Source of the DNA: an uncultured Methanolobus sp.
GTDB lineage: Archaea > Halobacteriota > Methanosarcinia > Methanosarcinales > Methanosarcinaceae
Reading direction: 5' to 3'
DNA: 64,000 bases
Assembly (NCBI RefSeq): GCF_963665675.1
Contig: NZ_OY762426.1
Span: 2,666,001-2,730,000, forward strand
The position numbers were made by a program, and so were the translations under genes. The notes below the pieces were generated by a model, which was given only the letters and a program-made list of their open reading frames with translations, had not been told where the DNA came from and made no database searches. Below are positions 53,298 through 63,296 of this stretch, piece after piece (position 1 is the first letter of the stretch; every line of letters begins with the position of its first letter).

Positions 53298-53323
53298 GCC
53301 TGTAACAAATGCAGGCTTTTTTT
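53298..53323 (+). terminator. Hairpin with T-run between convergent genes
   Basis: GCCTG (53298-53302) pairs with CAGGC (53312-53316), followed by seven T (53317-53323). It lies between the AglH-like gene and the convergent surface-protein gene, which fits transcription ending for the plus-strand gene. Archaeal termination mostly needs only the T-run, so the hairpin may be incidental. Confidence 0.5.
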
Positions 53324-53432
53324 GCTTTGAGCACAGGTTACTTTCCTGAAATATCAGAATTGCTTACTGAATTTATATGCAGCAGAGATTTGCAAAAAAA
53401 AGAAGTTGCCCCGAAGGGCACTGTTTTTGAAA

Positions 53433-56354
53433 TTATAGTTTCTCGCCAAAGTGACCTGAGACTATTGAAAGGTCCTGAATGTTCACAGTTCCGTCCTGAT
53501 TAACATCCCAGCGAGGAAGATCTTCTGTGTAGGTCTTACCGTAGTTCTGGCCTACAAGAGTAATGTCAAGTACATTGACAGTGTTGTCCTCATTTACATC
53601 CCACCTTGGCTGCAGGTCTGTGATAGTTATTGTAGCCGATGAGCTTACCTCATCCGTACCATCACTTACTGTTACCTTTATTGTATGTGTTCCGGCAGAT
53701 TCATAGTCCGTTATCCATGAATGGCTTGTGGAGGTGCTGACCTGTACACCGTCAATCTCAAGGATATAGCTTAAAGAATCCCCGTCTGCATCACTTGCAG
53801 CTACGTTCACATCAATGGTTGAACCTTCTTCAAACGTAGAGCCGTCTGCCGGTTCAAAGAGACTTATCTCAGGTATGTGGTTCATTGGAGTCACGGTTAT
53901 GCTCACACTTACATTGTCTGTGAGATATCCGTCTGTAACTTTAAAAGATGCCACATATGACCCTGCATCTCCTTCTGATGGTGTCCAGCTTAAACTTCCT
54001 CCGTTAAAGGTTGCACCGGATGGAATGGATGTAGCTGTGTATGTGAGTTCATCGCCATCGGCATCTGTTGCACTTACTGTGAAACTCAGACTCTGCTGTT
54101 CTTCTACTGTCTGTGACGAAACAGATACGAACTGCGGAGCTGTGTCAATGAGCACTGTTGCATTGGACACTGTGTATCCTGCCGGGCCAGAATTTGCATC
54201 ACTCAGAATCACATTGGAAAGTCCAATATCCATCACACCGGAACTACTTCCCGCTACCATATCGATGGTTGCCATGGCACCAGGAGAGGTGATGCTTCCG
54301 CTACCTACTATGGCTGCATAGACATTGTCCAGTAATCCTGCTGCATTATCAATACTATCATACTGGAAGGTTGTTGAAAGTTCACCTGCTGTGAACAGAT
54401 CACCTTCATTTACAGTAAAGATATTTGCAAGCTGACTGTATTGCAGGTCAAACTGTGAACCTGTAAGTGCCTGGGCCGGATCTATGTACACGTCCAGACT
54501 GAAAGATTCTCCAGGAGCTACTGTTGTGGTTGATGGAGAGATGGAGATGGAGGAATATTCAGATTCTGCTGCTGCAGAGACGACTACTGTCCATGTCCTT
54601 GAAATAGTGCCTGCATCTGCAGTTCCATCAAAGCTTACTGTATGTGTGCCTGCTGTTTTCCATGATTGCACATGCTCTGTTGTACCGGTCTCGACCTCTG
54701 TACCGTCAACAGACCAGACTGCGCTTGTGAATTCCTGACCTGACTCTACTGAGAATGTTGTAGATTCACCTGATGTTGCTGTCAGGGATGTTGACGATGG
54801 GGTGAATGTAATGCCTGTGCCGGAGGAGACTGGACTTGAGCTTTCTGATGTCTGAATCAATGTAAAAGTATGCTCAGACCAGATATCGTTGCTGAAACTT
54901 ATGATTCCTTCCTCATCTGCTACAACTTCTTTGAAGTCGTAACCATCCATTTTCACCATATATGTTGCAGATGGTTGCAGTTCACCTATTGTAAAATCTA
55001 CATTGTTTCCTTCTGTTGAAGATGAGATGAATTCTACAAGCGTATTACCAATTGGTTTCGTAGTGTCAAATTCGGTAACATCGATGTCAACAATAGATGA
55101 CGTTGGTTTAGCGGTCATTGGGTAGGTAGTAATTGTAACTGTTTCATCACCTGATGTGATATATGAACTTGATACCGAGTTAAAGTTAGTTCTATTCTTT
55201 CCAGTTGAAGTAAAAACTTTGTTACCCGAAAATTCTACAGTGATAGAACCTCCCGAAGTAGACTGAATTTTAAAACTCTCTTTTTTAGGATTTCGAATAG
55301 TAGCACTATTCAAATCAGTTCTATAATAAGAATTGTTATTCTCTTCAAAAACCAAATAGTTACCATTTGTAGCCCCAATTACCCTAATTTCACTCCATGA
55401 TATATCATATAATCGATTATTAATAAACGACACATTTTCCAATGGTTTAAACATGGAAGTAATTCCATATCCTGGCTGATCATGGATTATATTATTGCAT
55501 AGGACAGAATCTTTGAAGCGATCAAGAGCTAACTGTCTAGTATTATATATTTCATTATTGCTAATATTTATTTGTGACATTGGGAGTGAATTACCATGAG
55601 TAAATATGGCTGAATTTGCAGAACTGCCATTAAATATAATATTATTCACAATGTTAATATTAGATATTGAAAACCCATCACCATAATTATAAAAATCAAC
55701 AAGATTATGCCCTAAACCTCCAGATTTTCCCGGATTATCATGTATTTTATTATTTAATACACTTATTCCGCTGACATTTTGAACATTGGAAGTTAACATT
55801 ACGGAATTCCATCCATTGTCGTGAATATCAGAATTAATCAATGATGAATCGTATGAATCTATAAAAGTAACACCAACTGAACTAGTATTAAAGATTTCAA
55901 CATTGTCGATATTGATGTTGTTAGATGATCGCACATATATGCCCATATAATAATTGTGGATCAAAATATCATTTATGATTATATGCTCTTTTGACCAGAG
56001 TTTCATTGCTGCATTGTTTTCACTAGAATCAAATCTATCTGCCCCATCAAGTATGGCGTTCCCATTATATGAAGTAATAGTTATTGGAGAGTTTTTTGTT
56101 CCTGAATTACTAAAAACAATACGTTCACCATACCACGTGCCTGCCATCAAATAAATAGTATCTCCTGCCTTAGACATTGAAGCAGCATAAGAAGGCGATA
56201 GCCAAGCATCGGTAGGAGACAAACCTGAATTTGAATTATTACCAGATGTTGATACAAAATACTCATTTGCTGAAGAAATCCCTGAAATAGATACAAGGAT
56301 AAAAATAAAAAGTGTTAGTTGAGTGATTATTGATACGTTTTTCATATTAATCAC
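53433..56354 (-). CDS. Giant secreted protein: beta-helix, cohesin-like and dockerin domains
   Basis: A 973-residue exported protein. A signal peptide (LTLFIFILVSISGISSANEY) is followed by a right-handed beta-helix of the NosD type (about 30-380, with many NNxI turns), a segment with a carboxypeptidase-like fold (about 430-500), an Ig-like domain (about 510-600), and a cohesin-like domain (about 604-735; SISPSTTTVAPGESFSLDVY to VLSDANSG). Two further Ig/cadherin-like domains run to about 905. The last 67 residues are a dockerin with two calcium loops, RWDVNEDNTVNVLDITLVGQ and RWDVNQDGTVNIQDLSIVSG. It should be on the cell surface and able to bind partner proteins. Confidence 0.88.
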   Translation of the reverse strand: MINMKNVSIITQLTLFIFILVSISGISSANEYFVSTSGNNSNSGLSPTDAWLSPSYAASMSKAGDTIYLMAGTWYGERIVFSNSGTKNSPITITSYNGNAILDGADRFDSSENNAAMKLWSKEHIIINDILIHNYYMGIYVRSSNNINIDNVEIFNTSSVGVTFIDSYDSSLINSDIHDNGWNSVMLTSNVQNVSGISVLNNKIHDNPGKSGGLGHNLVDFYNYGDGFSISNINIVNNIIFNGSSANSAIFTHGNSLPMSQINISNNEIYNTRQLALDRFKDSVLCNNIIHDQPGYGITSMFKPLENVSFINNRLYDISWSEIRVIGATNGNYLVFEENNNSYYRTDLNSATIRNPKKESFKIQSTSGGSITVEFSGNKVFTSTGKNRTNFNSVSSSYITSGDETVTITTYPMTAKPTSSIVDIDVTEFDTTKPIGNTLVEFISSSTEGNNVDFTIGELQPSATYMVKMDGYDFKEVVADEEGIISFSNDIWSEHTFTLIQTSESSSPVSSGTGITFTPSSTSLTATSGESTTFSVESGQEFTSAVWSVDGTEVETGTTEHVQSWKTAGTHTVSFDGTADAGTISRTWTVVVSAAAESEYSSISISPSTTTVAPGESFSLDVYIDPAQALTGSQFDLQYSQLANIFTVNEGDLFTAGELSTTFQYDSIDNAAGLLDNVYAAIVGSGSITSPGAMATIDMVAGSSSGVMDIGLSNVILSDANSGPAGYTVSNATVLIDTAPQFVSVSSQTVEEQQSLSFTVSATDADGDELTYTATSIPSGATFNGGSLSWTPSEGDAGSYVASFKVTDGYLTDNVSVSITVTPMNHIPEISLFEPADGSTFEEGSTIDVNVAASDADGDSLSYILEIDGVQVSTSTSHSWITDYESAGTHTIKVTVSDGTDEVSSSATITITDLQPRWDVNEDNTVNVLDITLVGQNYGKTYTEDLPRWDVNQDGTVNIQDLSIVSGHFGEKL

Positions 56355-56624
56355 TTAAGCATCTTGTGGAACAGTAATTAAAACAAATGGCCATAATATT
56401 ACATTTCATGAACATGCAATCCACACATCTTAAATTTACACTAATCATGACACTTACTGTAGACGTGAGTATATATATACATTCCTAAATAATAATCTTG
56501 GTTCTCTTCAACATCGTGTGGGTAATTTTAACAACAATGTCTTATTGCCTATAGAAAATGGGTGATTCCCCACATGATAAATACAAGCTGAGATTTTATG
56601 AACCCCTGTCATGTGACACTATCC

Positions 56625-58256
56625 ATCCCAAGTTTGACAGTTTTCACTCTTTCATGAAGAGAATGTCTTCTCACTGGACCCAATTTTTCGTATTTTTGTC
56701 AGGAAAACCTATTTGACACTCTAAACAATTTTAAGTAATTCGCTACGATTTCACCCATTTCTGCCTTAAAATCAGTGAATTTATCTCATCAAAATTGGCG
56801 TAAATGTACTTTTTTGATTGTTCATCCGTAAAATCGACGGTTACTGTCAAATTCAATAGGCTATTTTTAATAGAGATTTGTGAAATAAATCTCGATCAAT
56901 TTTGTAGACTTATGTCTGAGTTCATTGAACTCATATCGCATCAGCGATATGAAAAGTTGTGCAATGAATCCTATGATCACTGCACCATAAATGGAAGCCT
57001 CCGTCCATACTCTTAATGGTTAAATCTCAATCTCATTCTTCAGGGAATGGATTATTTTTTCAATGGAGTCTTTTTTTCTGTATGTTAGAAGAGCTTCTTT
57101 TAGTGTCAAATTCTGACTTGATCTCAGGCAGAAAAATCCTTCTCTACCTGTAATTATCTTTTCTTCCAGAAGCTTGATAGCTTCCTGTTCATCTAGTTCC
57201 ATCAGTTTAGTCTGCAAAGAATAAGTGACATCAACAAGAACATTGTTGATTCTGAATTTTTTAGGAAGCTTCTTGTTTTTGCTGATAGCTTTCTGTATCT
57301 CCTTTGCTTCCTCCAACAATCTCATAACTTTTCTTATTTTAGAGTCATGTTGTTCTTTCTGGAGTTTTTCTGAAAAATACATGTAATTAACACTGCTTGG
57401 TTTAATGGTTTTCAGTCCATATATTCCATTTTCAGAATCGATAAGTTCAGGAGAAGCTTCCCAGAATACTGCAATTTTCTTATCATCACTCTTATTGAGT
57501 TTTCTTGCAGTTAAGTAATGCATCTCATCCTCCCTTATCAAGTCAATGTTCCCTTTGCTATGAGCTCCTTTATCAAAAACGACAAGTGAACCCTGGTCCA
57601 TTCTATTGTTGATTTGGTAATATGTCTTCTCAAAATGTTTTTGATCTGGTAGATTTCCCTTCTCTACTGTAAGACCTATGGGAACATTTATAGGATTAGC
57701 AAGTTCAGCAAGACCTATTGTTATCTGTTTTTTGTCTGGTCGATGATCTCTGCTATATCCATACATTCCAAGAGGAGATTTGTCACCATGGAAAAAAATG
57801 CTCGTCCAGTCCATGTTTACGTTGGTATGTTCAAAATCGTATCGGGCAAATATTTCATCCTGAATATTGGAAATAATCGTTTCACGATTATTTCCCAGGG
57901 TTTCAAGAACCCTGTAGAGAGTTCTTTCACAAAATTCAGGTAGATTGAAAATGTCAAGCACTTCATCACGATTGATCCAATCGTGAGCTTTACTTATGCT
58001 GAAATTATCTGTAAGCTTGTAACTTATAAGTGCTTTCAGTAGGCTGTTGATATCAATACCATTCTTTTTGTGTTTACCAAAAACAGCGGATAAATCAAGG
58101 GTATCGTAAAGCCAATTTACAGTCAGAATAGTTCCGATGGGAAAGCATATATTCTCATTAGGAATAATCTCATATGTTCTTAGTTTTGTTTTCATTTTGA
58201 CCGAATACAACAAAGCTAAGAACACTCTTATTAATTTTGACTGTCAAAGTTGGGAT
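56625..58256 (-). mobile_element. Decayed IS1634-like insertion sequence
   Basis: A transposase gene and its remnant are bracketed by a 17-bp imperfect inverted repeat: ATCCCAAGTTTGACAGT at 56625-56641 and, reversed, ATCCCAACTTTGACAGT at 58240-58256 (one mismatch). The length of about 1630 bp is within the usual range for IS4/IS1634 elements. The exact outer ends and the target duplication cannot be fixed by eye. It separates the surface-protein gene from the third glycan operon. Confidence 0.75.
56718..58225 (-). pseudogene. IS1634-family transposase with in-frame stop and frameshift
   Basis: The intact part is 401 residues (57020-58225), with the DDE-type landmarks NVNMDWTSIFFHG, SLVVFDKGAHSKGN and the closing RKKDSIEKIIHSLKNEIEI. 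At 57020 a TAA stops it, but the same frame goes on with PLRVWTEASIYGAVIIGFIA and QLFISLMRYEFNELRHKSTK, the normal family C-terminus. A shift near 56880 then gives SLLNLTVTVDFTDEQSKKYI in another frame, ending near 56720 with LILRQKWVKS. The first stop looks like a single change in a Lys codon. Upstream, translation more likely starts at MKTKLRTYEII (58195). The element is probably immobile. Confidence 0.8.
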
Positions 58257-58410
58257 TCATACTTATATCCCGGATATGAGCCGTAAATTTGGAACAGATT
58301 TCCAATGTAATCCCTTTCAAATTTACCCACTCGATGTTGTGGAGATCCATAATCTTTAATTGTTCTTAAGTGATTATTTCCAAACAGAGCAACAGTGTAG
58401 AGGTAAAAAT

Positions 58411-59985
58411 TTAATATGTATAAGTTGGTTCATAGTTTTTAACATCTTTATCAAGTTCATCTAATGTCCAAACAAATGAAACACCATTATCGTATACCTT
58501 ATTTTGAGAATTTGCTGCATATGCCAACAATGGACAAGGAATCAATTGGTGATTCCAAACTATTAAGCCATTTGCACGAGTGTTTTCTATTAAATACCGG
58601 ACTTTGTAATCATAATCCCACATCCTTAAAATTTTCTCCCATTTGGCGAGTCCCGCATCCTTGCCTTTATAGCCACTAAACCAAAAAGATTCTGAAGTCA
58701 ATGGATAACGTTCATAGTTTGAAATATTTACGCTCTCAAAGTCATATACATGATTTAAAATCGTAGATTCGGTCACCACATAAGATGTTTCTGATACAGA
58801 AAACACACGCATACCAAAATTCATACCATTTGTAATAGAAGACCCATTTAAATGTTCTTTTGCCCACGAACCTGTAACTGAAACTTCTTTTTCCAAGTAC
58901 CTTTCAGTATAAGGACTAACAGTATAATCTTTAAATTGAAAAAATCCAGCAAACATGACACTCGTTACTATTAAAATAGTCAGCATAATTTTTGACATGC
59001 TTTTGTGATTATTGAATTTGAACAAATTGACAAGTGAATAAGCAGATAAGGGCAAAATAAAAAGTGGTAAAAACCCTTTCATATAAGTCTCTGAATAGAC
59101 AAATGGTGTCAAGAAAATAAGATATAATAACAAAAACCATTCACTAAAAACCTTTTTTTCTTTAAGCAATAAATAAAAAAACCCACCTATTGATGGAATT
59201 AAAAGTACACCTGTATACCTTATATAATCTATATAGATGGGGGAGTAACGTGAGGTCTCCACAAATTTCCCTGTAAAGAACGGAATGGAAAACATAAATA
59301 CAAAGCTAGCTAATACGATTAGAGGCAAATATTTATTAAAAGAAAAGTTACGAACAAATATGTTTTTTTGATTTAATATATCTAAAAATGAAAGAATTAA
59401 AAAGGCAAAAATTGATGGAAGCAAAAAATAAAATAAATGATGAGTACTTAGTAAGAATAAACTGAATAATAAAAATAGTGGTATAAATTTTTTTGATTGC
59501 CTGCATTTCAAAAGTAAATAAATAAACAGAGGAGCAAGTATTGTTAGCAAACCCCTTGTAGGAATGGTCCAAGTCGTATAATCTAAAACAGCAGGAGATA
59601 AAGAAATAGAGAATGAAGTTATAAATTTATAAATATCATCATTAAATATTTCACCAGCCATCAAATATGAAGTTGCTATTGAAAAAAAACCAATAAAAAT
59701 ACAATACAAATAAATAGAAATTCTCATATCCAATCCAGATGACTGATATAAGCCCGATAACAGAAAGTGCATTGAACTGGTATAAGACCCTGGATATAAT
59801 CCAACGAACGATAGAGGATTTAAAATCCATTTTGCATATCCGTATTCGTTTATAGAATTTACCATTGCATGCATTAAAAATGAATCTACTCCTAATTCAT
59901 CAGAGACTGCTTGGTTACGAACAATGAAATTCAAAATCAAAAGGCAAACAAACAATTTGAATTTGAATTTAACTGACAGCTGCAT
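58411..59985 (-). CDS. Multi-pass membrane protein, possible GT-C glycosyltransferase
   Basis: A 524-residue protein with about 11 membrane segments and a C-terminal soluble stretch of some 110 residues. The first outer loop contains VSDELGVDSFLMHAMVNSIN with clustered acidic residues, then NPLSFVGLYPGSYTSSMHFL, a layout like GT-C enzymes that use polyprenyl-phosphate sugars. No named family is recognised. It is the last gene of the minus-strand glycan operon, directly after the GT2 gene (stop and start abut). The gene at 26065-27969 has a similar plan. Confidence 0.7.
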   Translation of the reverse strand: MQLSVKFKFKLFVCLLILNFIVRNQAVSDELGVDSFLMHAMVNSINEYGYAKWILNPLSFVGLYPGSYTSSMHFLLSGLYQSSGLDMRISIYLYCIFIGFFSIATSYLMAGEIFNDDIYKFITSFSISLSPAVLDYTTWTIPTRGLLTILAPLFIYLLLKCRQSKKFIPLFLLFSLFLLSTHHLFYFLLPSIFAFLILSFLDILNQKNIFVRNFSFNKYLPLIVLASFVFMFSIPFFTGKFVETSRYSPIYIDYIRYTGVLLIPSIGGFFYLLLKEKKVFSEWFLLLYLIFLTPFVYSETYMKGFLPLFILPLSAYSLVNLFKFNNHKSMSKIMLTILIVTSVMFAGFFQFKDYTVSPYTERYLEKEVSVTGSWAKEHLNGSSITNGMNFGMRVFSVSETSYVVTESTILNHVYDFESVNISNYERYPLTSESFWFSGYKGKDAGLAKWEKILRMWDYDYKVRYLIENTRANGLIVWNHQLIPCPLLAYAANSQNKVYDNGVSFVWTLDELDKDVKNYEPTYTY

Positions 59986-60867
59986 TTAATTCCCCTTATT
60001 ATAGCGTGTTTTCCATTTATTCCAAAAATAATCTTTTAATTCTTCATCTTCAATTTGTTGCTGGTTAATAAATCCTTTAAAGTATCCTATGAAAAAAGGA
60101 ATCATGCCATAATAAGGTTTTCGACGAGAATACCTAAAAGATCTAGCAATTGCATTAAAAGGATGGTAATTTAAATAATAAAATGATTCTCCCATTTTTA
60201 TAAGTCCTTTCCAATATCCCTCTGCTGAACTAACATCCCGAAGTTCAATTGCAATATACTTGTCAAACCTTTTCGTATCCCAACCCTTTAATCTTGATTT
60301 AGCTTTTAAGACACTATCTGCAGAGTACGATACTAATATTCCTCCACAGTCTTCAAAACATGCCTTCCGAATTAACATATGACCACCTGAAGGTTCTGTA
60401 GAATGTAATTTTGACATTACCTGCTTACCATTAACAGTATAAACAGTTCCACCACTTACAATACCTAATTTTAAATTATTCCTCATTTCAAAAATAAGAT
60501 TTCTATAAAAAGTAGGTGGTAGAACAATATCACCATCAAGATTTCCTACATAAAAGTACTCTATTCCCCTATTAACGCACAATGATATTGCATAATCAAA
60601 ACCTTTTTTCATTACCTCAGCAAGATGTAGTCCAAGATCACGATAACTTTCTTCGAGTCTAAGTATTTCTATCCAATTGTATCGAAGCCTAGCTTCTTCA
60701 ACAACCTGAAAAGTATTATCTGTACTGCCATCATCAACAATTAGCCAGAGGGAAGGAAGAATTGTTTGAGAAGCTACTCCTTCGATCACTTGAGGAAGAT
60801 TAGAACCTTCATTCTTACATGGAGTTATTAGCAAATAGTTATTGGATTGATTGCATTCACCATTCAA
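59986..60867 (-). CDS. Family 2 glycosyltransferase
   Basis: A 293-residue GT2 enzyme. The fold begins YLLITPCKNEGSNLPQVIEG, with SLWLIVDDGSTDNTFQVVEE and the metal-binding YVGNLDGDIVLPPTFY (DGD). A later segment SGGHMLIRKACFEDCGGI belongs to the acceptor side. No membrane segment is present. It overlaps the PIG-L gene by 11 bases. GT2, PIG-L and WbqC genes often occur together in surface-glycan clusters. Confidence 0.88.
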   Translation of the reverse strand: MNGECNQSNNYLLITPCKNEGSNLPQVIEGVASQTILPSLWLIVDDGSTDNTFQVVEEARLRYNWIEILRLEESYRDLGLHLAEVMKKGFDYAISLCVNRGIEYFYVGNLDGDIVLPPTFYRNLIFEMRNNLKLGIVSGGTVYTVNGKQVMSKLHSTEPSGGHMLIRKACFEDCGGILVSYSADSVLKAKSRLKGWDTKRFDKYIAIELRDVSSAEGYWKGLIKMGESFYYLNYHPFNAIARSFRYSRRKPYYGMIPFFIGYFKGFINQQQIEDEELKDYFWNKWKTRYNKGN

Positions 60868-61471
60868 GTAATCTCACCACCTCAAATGCTTCAGCATACT
60901 CTGCATTTATCGTTTTCCCCCTAAATTTACATAAATTGACAACTGCCTCTCTTTCAACATAATCTTTTTCTTCTTGTGAATGAAATTCATTTATACATTT
61001 AATTTTCATTTCAAAGGTATCTGTAACATTACTAAATGCCGTAGGAATGAATTCAAGAGTAGTAGAAGGAGCTTCATAACACATTATACTATTCTGCATT
61101 TTTCTAGAAGCTGAAAGAACAGCACGAGCAATATTATGATGATCTTGATGATAATCTTTCAACGAATGAACATATACTATGGAAGGACAATATTTTCTAA
61201 TAGCGTCATCAATCAGTGCTACAGTAGCACCATCATGTAAAATAAATGCGTCCTTCAATTCTAAAAATTCAATATCATTTACCCCCATAAGAGTAGCAGC
61301 CCTTCTTGCCTCATCCATCCTTATGTGTGGATCACCACCTTTTTCACCATTGGTAGCTATTAGATAGTAGACATTGTCACCTTTCAAAACGTGTTTTTTT
61401 ATAGTTCCACCACATCCAATCTCAATATCATCAGGATGAGCGCCAATTGCTAATACAGTTTTATTGTTCAC
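60857..61471 (-). CDS. PIG-L family N-acetyl sugar deacetylase
   Basis: A 204-residue LmbE/PIG-L deacetylase. I start it at the GTG at 61471, which follows AAGGTGAT; the frame is open further upstream but only as a shadow of the WbqC gene. The zinc site is AIGAHPDDIEIGCGG together with HQDHHN, and the family also shows ATNGEKGGDP and MDEARRAATLMG. It should remove the acetyl group of a GlcNAc-type sugar on a nucleotide or lipid carrier. The start lies within a few bases of the WbqC stop. Confidence 0.9.
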   Translation of the reverse strand: MNNKTVLAIGAHPDDIEIGCGGTIKKHVLKGDNVYYLIATNGEKGGDPHIRMDEARRAATLMGVNDIEFLELKDAFILHDGATVALIDDAIRKYCPSIVYVHSLKDYHQDHHNIARAVLSASRKMQNSIMCYEAPSTTLEFIPTAFSNVTDTFEMKIKCINEFHSQEEKDYVEREAVVNLCKFRGKTINAEYAEAFEVVRLLEW

Positions 61472-61475
61472 ACCA

Positions 61476-62162
61476 TCACCTTGTTTCAAATGTTTTATCT
61501 CCAATATTGAATAATGCATCGATTGAAGACATATTTGGTTCAAATCCTCCATAACATTGAGTATAAGCAGGATGCTTAAAGTCCTGATACTCCACTGATA
61601 TGCTTTTAGCATTAAACAATGACTCATCCAAGTAATTTTTACCACTTGGCCCTGAAATATAAATATCTCCGTTCAAACAATCAACAATATCAACTAATTT
61701 TTCGGTTGATCTGGTTTTGAACCCTAATTCACTAGAAAATACAATTTTTGTATTTATATGAAAGGACTCAATCAAAAACTCAATAAAAGAGATATTCAAA
61801 TCAAAGAGATATTCAAAATCCGATGAAAAGATTTTTTTAATGGCTGTGCCATAATTGATAAATTCAGGAGCAGCGCTATAATTTTCTTCGATCAATGATA
61901 AATGTGCATCGTTCCATTTGTTGCCTTTTGTAAGCAAATCATTACGAATCTTTATTTCATTAATAGGGATCATTTTCTTTTCTACTGGAACAGTCAGCCA
62001 TTTCCAACCATTGAAAATACGAATCCTGTTTCTATGTTGAAAGTCTCCTTTGTTGAACTGAGCGTCATCATATATCACAAAGATATCGGATTTATTCATT
62101 TTATCAAAAAAACCAAGATATGGTAAGTAATTTGGTTGATGAATAGCCACTTTCATATACAT
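61476..62162 (-). CDS. WbqC-like family protein
   Basis: A 228-residue protein with the WbqC signature at its start, KVAIHQPNYLPYLGFFDKM, then FVIYDDAQFNKGDFQHRNRI and WLTVPVEKK. The HQPNY, DxxQF and HRNRI residues are conserved in the family. WbqC proteins occur in O-antigen and other glycan clusters and may transfer amino acid or acyl groups; the chemistry is not known. The first codons MYMK leave a choice of two ATG starts. Confidence 0.88.
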   Translation of the reverse strand: MYMKVAIHQPNYLPYLGFFDKMNKSDIFVIYDDAQFNKGDFQHRNRIRIFNGWKWLTVPVEKKMIPINEIKIRNDLLTKGNKWNDAHLSLIEENYSAAPEFINYGTAIKKIFSSDFEYLFDLNISFIEFLIESFHINTKIVFSSELGFKTRSTEKLVDIVDCLNGDIYISGPSGKNYLDESLFNAKSISVEYQDFKHPAYTQCYGGFEPNMSSIDALFNIGDKTFETR

Positions 62163-62186
62163 ACCTCATCATACAAAAATTTTAAT

Positions 62187-63263
62187 TTAGCCATCATAGG
62201 TAATTCCATGCATATCTTTCAGAGATTTTTTGCTATCAGGAAACTTGTCTACAAGTTCAGTCAGAAATTGTGTTACATCTATTTTATCAGCAAGCATTTT
62301 TTCACGCTTTTTTTGCCATATTGATTGATTGTTATCATTTTTCAGAATTTCTAAAGCTTTTTTAAAAGCATCTGACTGAGCTGTTTCTGAATCAGAAAAA
62401 TTGAAAACAAGACCATATAAGGATTCCATTTCATCAATATACCCTCTTCTGCTTGTAGACAAATAGATAGAAGGAGTACCAAGAACAGCGCTTTCACAAG
62501 CCATGGAAGAACTTTCACCGATAAAGAGACTTGCATAATACATAAGATCATGTATTTTTTCAGGTGAAACAATCAATCGATTTTTTTCAAGTTCAGGAGG
62601 AAGATCTCTTTCAGATGTTATGTAAACTTTACCATACTTTTCAATTTCTTTGACAAAACTCAACTTGTCCGTAAAGCCCTTTGCACCCTTATCGTGAGTT
62701 GCATCCCATTCTACAAATCTTACAACAATAAACTTTTCAGAGGAAGAAACTCCAATTTGCTCAAGAATTGATCTATCAGGTGTAAAATAATTGGGATGCA
62801 AATATGCCAGCTCTTCAAATCCATCATAAAGCACATGTCTTTTCGAACCTAATGAATTTTTAAATGAAGACGGAGTGCAAACTAAACTTGAACAGTAATG
62901 TAATATATAATTATTAAATGTGGTATTTTCAGTATCTGAAAAACCGATATGTGGAATTCCCAATAGTTTCCCCGCATGTGCCAAATACGGACTTCCCCCA
63001 ACTAACAAATCTGGTTTGAACTTTCGTGCAATACAGTAAGTCAGATAATCTGCTTCACATACACCATATATTTTCATATGAAATTTTCGATAATGTTCAC
63101 CAATGGATTCATAGGGAATATGATACGACTTCAACAAATGGAATGTTAAATCTTTATCTCTTGCAACTACTCTGACATCATGACCAATTGTTATCAGATT
63201 TTTAATGAGGTTTTTTCTGAAGTGGACATGTTTTGGGTGAGCGACCCCAATCATTATTCTCAT
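62187..63263 (-). CDS. DUF354 glycosyltransferase-like protein (copy 2)
   Basis: A 358-residue paralogue of the gene at 31512-32570. Shared landmarks are MRIMIGVAHPKHVHFRKN, GFSDTENTTFN, YDGFEELAYLHPNYFTP, VRFVEWDATHDKG and IGESSSMACESAVLGTPSIY. Identity is clearly above background over the whole length but the two are well diverged, so this is an old duplication or separate acquisition. It is preceded by the FemAB-like gene and followed by WbqC in one direction. Confidence 0.88.
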   Translation of the reverse strand: MRIMIGVAHPKHVHFRKNLIKNLITIGHDVRVVARDKDLTFHLLKSYHIPYESIGEHYRKFHMKIYGVCEADYLTYCIARKFKPDLLVGGSPYLAHAGKLLGIPHIGFSDTENTTFNNYILHYCSSLVCTPSSFKNSLGSKRHVLYDGFEELAYLHPNYFTPDRSILEQIGVSSSEKFIVVRFVEWDATHDKGAKGFTDKLSFVKEIEKYGKVYITSERDLPPELEKNRLIVSPEKIHDLMYYASLFIGESSSMACESAVLGTPSIYLSTSRRGYIDEMESLYGLVFNFSDSETAQSDAFKKALEILKNDNNQSIWQKKREKMLADKIDVTQFLTELVDKFPDSKKSLKDMHGITYDG

Positions 63264-63296
63264 GAAAATTACTCCACCATTCCATATATTATAATA

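Noticed and set aside
53815..54321. A 168-codon plus-strand frame inside the surface protein
   Set aside because: The minus strand encodes recognisable Ig-like and cohesin-like domains here; the plus frame is a codon-bias shadow.
60857..61645. The full 262-codon frame as the PIG-L protein
   Set aside because: Its first 58 codons overlap the WbqC gene and read as noise; the GTG at 61471 with GGTGAT gives the normal family start.
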